Shown here one piece after another: positions 5,349 through 8,226 of a DNA stretch of 8,226 nt. Position 1 is the first letter of the stretch; each line of letters starts with the position of its first letter. A program made the translations under genes and the position numbers. The stretch is from positions 1 to 8,226 of the forward strand of contig JADFPM010000117.1 in the NCBI GenBank assembly GCA_022562335.1, given 5' to 3'. Origin of the DNA: Chloroflexota bacterium (lineage in GTDB: Bacteria; Chloroflexota; Dehalococcoidia; Lucifugimonadales; UBA3495). The notes beneath the pieces were generated by a model. It worked only from the letters and a program-made list of their open reading frames with translations. It was not told where the DNA came from and did no database searches.

Positions 5349-6203
5349 TCAGATCCCCTTGAACCACTGGCCGAACCGGGCGGCCAGTTCGTTATCGCCT
5401 TCCACCTTCAACTTGCCCTGGGAAATAGCGGCCGATGCGTCCAAACGTCCCGACATCATCAGGGCCAAGGTCCCTGTTTCGCACTTGAAATCGACGTCGG
5501 CGGAAACCGCCGCTGATTGCTCGAACCGGAATTTGTCGCCTTCCACCACGATGTCCGCTTGGAACGGGACCGGCTTCACCACGTCGAAGCGGTAGCGCAC
5601 CGGTTGGTCCAGCGCGGGACCGGCCCAGAACGCCCAGCGGATCGAGCCCGACGCTAAGGACTCATTCATCAAAACGACCATGGAAGACAGACTCTCTGGA
5701 ATCACGCCCGCGCCGGGCTCTAGGGCCGAGCGAATGTCCCATTGGTGCAAGCCGAGTTCTTTGAAGCGCAGGTCGACGAAGTTGCCCGCCGGGACCATGC
5801 TTCCGGGATGGTAGCAAGGCTTGTCACGGTCTTCTAGACTGAGGCCGGTCAGCAACTGGACCAGGTGGTTAGTGCGGGCTTCCAGACTCGAAAGCAACCT
5901 GCCGCCCAACCTCTCCCGGTTGGCGATGGCCCCCGCGCCCGTGCCGGCCGCTCCCAAGGACGGATGGCCCGTGCCCGCGGCGGGCCGGCCTTCCGGCGGC
6001 TGGAATTCACCTTTCAGGCCGCGCTCGACGGTTCCGGCGTAGAACTCGGCATTTCCCACGAGATGGGCCACGACGTCGTCCACGCGCCACAGATCGCAAG
6101 CGCTTTGCTTGCTCCAAGCGTCATCTGGCAGTTCACTCAGATATTGTTGGAACTTTTGCGATTCGGATCGAAGCAGCCTGGCGCGCTCTTCCCAGGAAAC
6201 CAT
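5349..6203 (-). CDS. MDMPI/DinB-like metal-binding protein with SCP2-like C-terminal domain (284 aa)
   Basis: The N-terminal half (about 1-160) resembles the mycothiol-dependent maleylpyruvate isomerase (MDMPI) / DinB-like four-helix family: WRVDDVVAHLVGNAEFY (39-55) and KELGLHQWDIRSAL (148-161). The likely metal ligands H47, E149 and H153 have the His...Glu-x3-His pattern of the C. glutamicum enzyme. Residues 68-98 are a Gly/Ala/Pro-rich insert, probably a flexible loop. The C-terminal part (about 195-284) looks like an SCP2 / MDMPI C-terminal fold, with the GRLDASAAISQGKLKVEGD signature (252-270). Known members catalyse thiol-dependent isomerisation or transfer, but many relatives are of unknown function and need not use mycothiol. 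The ATG has GAGGGA four bases upstream. It starts 38 bases after the ThDP enzyme's stop and sits 76 bases before the nitroreductase, so co-transcription is likely. Family assignment is firm; the reaction is not. Confidence 0.85.
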   Translation of the reverse strand: MVSWEERARLLRSESQKFQQYLSELPDDAWSKQSACDLWRVDDVVAHLVGNAEFYAGTVERGLKGEFQPPEGRPAAGTGHPSLGAAGTGAGAIANRERLGGRLLSSLEARTNHLVQLLTGLSLEDRDKPCYHPGSMVPAGNFVDLRFKELGLHQWDIRSALEPGAGVIPESLSSMVVLMNESLASGSIRWAFWAGPALDQPVRYRFDVVKPVPFQADIVVEGDKFRFEQSAAVSADVDFKCETGTLALMMSGRLDASAAISQGKLKVEGDNELAARFGQWFKGI

Positions 6204-6241
6204 ATAGTCCCTCGCCGGCGTTGGATTCCGGGTGGCTTAAA

Positions 6242-7849
6242 TCACAAAGTGTACGGATAGGGCATCGACTCCACCGGCACTTCGATCAGTGACGGAGCGT
6301 CCACCGTAAGTGCCTCTTTTAGGGCTGCCTCCAGTTCGGCGGCGCCGTGGGCCCTCACGCCCCGGGCGCCGTAGGCCTCGGCCAATTTAACGAAGTCGGG
6401 ATTATGCAGCTCGGCCCCTAAGACGCGGCCATCGAACCGGGTCAGCTGGTCCCGCAACACGTTCCCGTAGGCGTTGTCGTTGAACACGATCACCACCGCG
6501 TTTATCCCGTGCTGGACCGCGGTGGCGAGTTCCTGAGAGTTGAACAGGAAACCGCCGTCGCCGGAAAGGGCCACCACCGCCTTGTTGGGCTGGGCCACCT
6601 TCGCCCCCAGGGCCGTGGGATAAGCATATCCCAGGTTGCCAAAATAGGACGACGTGAGGTAGGTGCGCGGCTCGTACACCGGAAAATGGCCACGGCTATA
6701 GTAGCCGAGCTGGGTCATGCCGGAGATCAAGATGCCGTCGTCGGGCATGGCCGACCGCACGGCCTTCAACAGGGATTCCTGGGGCTCCACGGTGACCTGG
6801 GCCTCGTCGCGGCGGGCTTTGGCGGCATCGATCTCGGCTTTGCGGCTGGCCCGGGCCGGCATTTTCTCGGAAAGGGCGGTAAAGATACTCTCCAAGGTCT
6901 GGCGGGCGTCGGCATTTATACCGTAGGTATCCGAGTAATTCCGGCCCAGCTCCTCGGGGTCGACGTCTATTTGGATGACTTTTTGTCCTTCCAGAAGCTG
7001 GGGCGTGGCCAGGCGAGTCCCCACGGCCAGGATCACATCGTGGCCAAAGCTCGCCTTGCCTATGATATCGTTGCGCATCCACAACCCGCCCATGGACAAT
7101 TCGTGTTTATCCGAGATGGCCCCCTTGCCTTCCGGGGTTGCCACCACCGGAGCTTGGAGGTGTTCGGCCACCCGCACCAGGGCTTGGGACGCGCCCGAAG
7201 ATATCGCCCCGCCTCCCACCCATATCAATGGGTTGGCGGCATCGGCCAGCATCTGGGCGGCCGTGGCTATCTGCTCCGCGCTGGCGGTTGGCTGCTTAGG
7301 GGCTTCCGGCTCTATGAGCTCGATATCGGCCACCTCAGCCAGGGTTTCCGGGGGCACCTCTATTTCCACCGGTCTGGGGCGGCCATTTTTCAGATGATGG
7401 GCGGCTTCGTGGACCATGGCCGGGATCTCCGTTGGGTCCAGGGCCCGCCGGGCGAATTTGGTTATCGGCTTGATGGCGTCGATCTGGTCGTTGACCTCGT
7501 GGAGCATTCCCCGGTTCACGCCGATGAAGTCCCGCTCGATCTGCCCGCATACCACCATGACGGGGGAAGATGCGCTGTAGGCGGTGCCGATGGCGGCCGA
7601 GGCGTTGAGGAGCCCCGGGCCGGGCACCATCATGCACGTGGCGATGCCTTCGCCGCCGGCCCTGGCGTAACCGTCGGCCATGTAGGCGGTGGCCTGTTCG
7701 TGGCGGGTGGTGACGAACCGTATTCCCGGCTCCTTGGCCAGGCCGTCTAGGGCGTGATAAAGCTGGACTCCGGGCAAACCGAATATAACCCGCACCCCTT
7801 CCAGATAAAGTGACTTGGCCAAAGCCTCGCCGCCGGTCATTCTTGGCAT
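6242..7849 (-). CDS. ThDP-dependent acetolactate synthase-like enzyme (2-oxo acid decarboxylase/synthase superfamily, 535 aa)
   Basis: A thiamine-diphosphate enzyme of the IlvB/POX fold. Numbered from the chosen ATG: the Pyr domain (about 1-165) with GLPG (24-27) and the catalytic RHEQ (49-52, Glu51 activates ThDP); a central Rossmann-like domain (about 185-325, IWVGGGAISSG and VIQIDVDPEELG); and the PP domain (about 360-525) with GNLGYAYPTALGAK and the Mg/ThDP motif GDGGF...NDN (430-459). It lacks the AHAS GMVxQWQ segment (here YGNVLRDQL) and has GMLHEVNDQ where AHAS has a conserved QE motif, so ilvB of branched-chain synthesis is unlikely; no ilvN or ilvC is nearby. A 2-oxo acid decarboxylase such as the AruI type is one alternative. 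The ATG at 7849 has AAAGGA nine bases upstream and fits the usual MTGGEAL start; a TTG at 7918 would add 23 residues of unlike composition. It is the first gene of a likely operon. Confidence 0.93.
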   Translation of the reverse strand: MPRMTGGEALAKSLYLEGVRVIFGLPGVQLYHALDGLAKEPGIRFVTTRHEQATAYMADGYARAGGEGIATCMMVPGPGLLNASAAIGTAYSASSPVMVVCGQIERDFIGVNRGMLHEVNDQIDAIKPITKFARRALDPTEIPAMVHEAAHHLKNGRPRPVEIEVPPETLAEVADIELIEPEAPKQPTASAEQIATAAQMLADAANPLIWVGGGAISSGASQALVRVAEHLQAPVVATPEGKGAISDKHELSMGGLWMRNDIIGKASFGHDVILAVGTRLATPQLLEGQKVIQIDVDPEELGRNYSDTYGINADARQTLESIFTALSEKMPARASRKAEIDAAKARRDEAQVTVEPQESLLKAVRSAMPDDGILISGMTQLGYYSRGHFPVYEPRTYLTSSYFGNLGYAYPTALGAKVAQPNKAVVALSGDGGFLFNSQELATAVQHGINAVVIVFNDNAYGNVLRDQLTRFDGRVLGAELHNPDFVKLAEAYGARGVRAHGAAELEAALKEALTVDAPSLIEVPVESMPYPYTL

Positions 7850-7858
7850 TTCAAATCG

Positions 7859-7864
7859 TCCTTT
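7859..7864 (-). promoter_or_regulatory. Shine-Dalgarno site deciding the ThDP-enzyme start
   Basis: AAAGGA on the minus strand, nine bases before ATG 7849-7847. It supports this start over the upstream TTG at 7918-7916. Confidence 0.5.
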
Positions 7865-7945
7865 CAGTTGCTTTTGATTTAATCCCGGAGCGCCGCGTAC
7901 GTCGAACGATGGGTGCAACGCAACGGCCGCAACGTGTCGCGTGGT

Positions 7946-7973
7946 ATTTTAGCACTGGTTTGGGGTTTGGCCA
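7946..7973 (-). promoter_or_regulatory. Extended -10 promoter candidate for the three-gene operon
   Basis: On the minus strand TAAAAT (7951-7946, 5 of 6 to the -10) is preceded directly by TGC, giving an extended -10, and 16 bases further up by TGGCCA (7973-7968, 4 of 6 to the -35). Transcription would begin near 7939, leaving a leader of about 90 bases before the ATG at 7849. Three CAACG units (plus strand, 7916-7934) lie just downstream of the start point. No other gene lies in the 201-base gap 7850-8050. Confidence 0.4.
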
Positions 7974-8050
7974 CCGGGGTCTGCCGTATTGGCGCCGGCC
8001 TGGGGCTCTGACAGTCATCACCGATGGGTTCTGGAACATGGCGGCGGGAA

Positions 8051-8224
8051 TCACCGCCCGGCGAAATATCGCCTGGGCGGCTTCTTGCCCACGATCTTCA
8101 TCACGTGGTTCCAGACCTCTTTGGAGTTGTCCTTTTTGACCAGGCAAACCTTGATGTTGTGGGGTCCGGGGCCGTGGTTGCAAGAGTGGGCTATGTCTCC
8201 TTGGACCTTGTCGCAGTAGACGTA
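8051..8224 (-). CDS. C-terminal fragment of an unidentified Cys/His-containing protein (enters from the right edge)
   Basis: I do not recognise this family. Reading in from the right edge, 57 codons run to a TGA at 8053-8051; the true start lies outside the window. The frame has GC-rich third positions and a balanced, protein-like composition (VWNHVMKIVGKK near the end), unlike the Arg/Gln/Pro-rich overlapping frame on the same strand. Visible features are cysteines at fragment positions 4, 15 and 27 and histidines at 13, 18 and 22, with HSCNHGPGPHNIKVC at 13-27, and a basic tail (KKPPRRYFAGR). The Cys/His spacing could bind a metal or form disulfides, but no named motif fits. It precedes the ThDP gene by 201 bases with a promoter between, so it probably belongs to another transcript. 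A GGCGG/CCGCC stem overlaps its stop without a T-run, so I do not call a terminator. Confidence 0.6.
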   Translation of the reverse strand, partial: YVYCDKVQGDIAHSCNHGPGPHNIKVCLVKKDNSKEVWNHVMKIVGKKPPRRYFAGR

Positions 8225-8226
8225 AG

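Noticed and set aside
6509..7750. Long plus-strand open frame (413 codons) opposite the ThDP enzyme
   Set aside because: Its translation is dominated by Gly, His, Arg and Val, and the ThDP motifs are on the other strand. It is an antisense shadow of high-GC coding DNA.
7851..8183. Minus-strand open frame of 110 codons in the gap before the ThDP gene
   Set aside because: Composition is Arg/Gln/Pro-rich and the alternative frame at 8224-8051 has better coding character; the rest of the gap looks like a promoter and leader.

Overview
The window is a GC-rich bacterial chromosomal stretch in which every gene I can support lies on the minus strand, so transcription runs from high to low coordinates. 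The genes use high-GC third positions, GGAGG-like ribosome binding sites and some TTG starts. The gene content (bacterial-type AspRS, a maleylpyruvate-isomerase/DinB-like protein with an SCP2-like tail, a DUF255 protein, a solitary acetolactate-synthase-like enzyme) would suit Chloroflexota or Actinomycetota. I lean weakly to an environmental Chloroflexota (Dehalococcoidia/SAR202-like) genome; the sequence alone does not settle this. I see no RNA gene, CRISPR array, insertion sequence or phage gene.

Layout in the direction of transcription: (1) 8224-8051, the C-terminal 57 codons of an unidentified Cys/His-containing protein that enters from the right edge. (2) A 201-base gap with a candidate extended -10 promoter, then a probable three-gene operon: a ThDP-dependent acetolactate-synthase-like enzyme (7849-6242), an MDMPI/DinB-like protein with an SCP2-like C-terminus (6203-5349), and a nitroreductase-family flavoprotein (5272-4589), separated by 38 and 76 bases. 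(3) A 210-base gap, then a DUF255 thioredoxin-like / six-hairpin-glycosidase-like protein (4378-2565) broken by a -1 frameshift near 3915-3960. (4) A hairpin directly after its stop, then aspS (2426-630). (5) A weak terminator and a good sigma70-like promoter in an AT-rich gap, then a small single-pass membrane protein (501-259). (6) A perfect 11-bp hairpin, then the first 53 codons of a second membrane-anchored protein (160 to the left edge).

How they work together: aspS is housekeeping and charges tRNA with aspartate; a His in its tRNA-contacting loop hints at a non-discriminating enzyme. The three-gene operon looks like a small catabolic or redox module (2-oxo acid chemistry, a metal/thiol-type enzyme, FMN reductase), but no substrate can be named. 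The two small membrane proteins are consecutive and may be related in role; neither is recognisable. I see no clearly new defence or mobile system. The points most worth a second look are the frameshifted DUF255 gene with its in-frame 9-bp repeat, the uncharacterised three-gene operon, the unidentified Cys/His C-terminal fragment and the paired membrane proteins.
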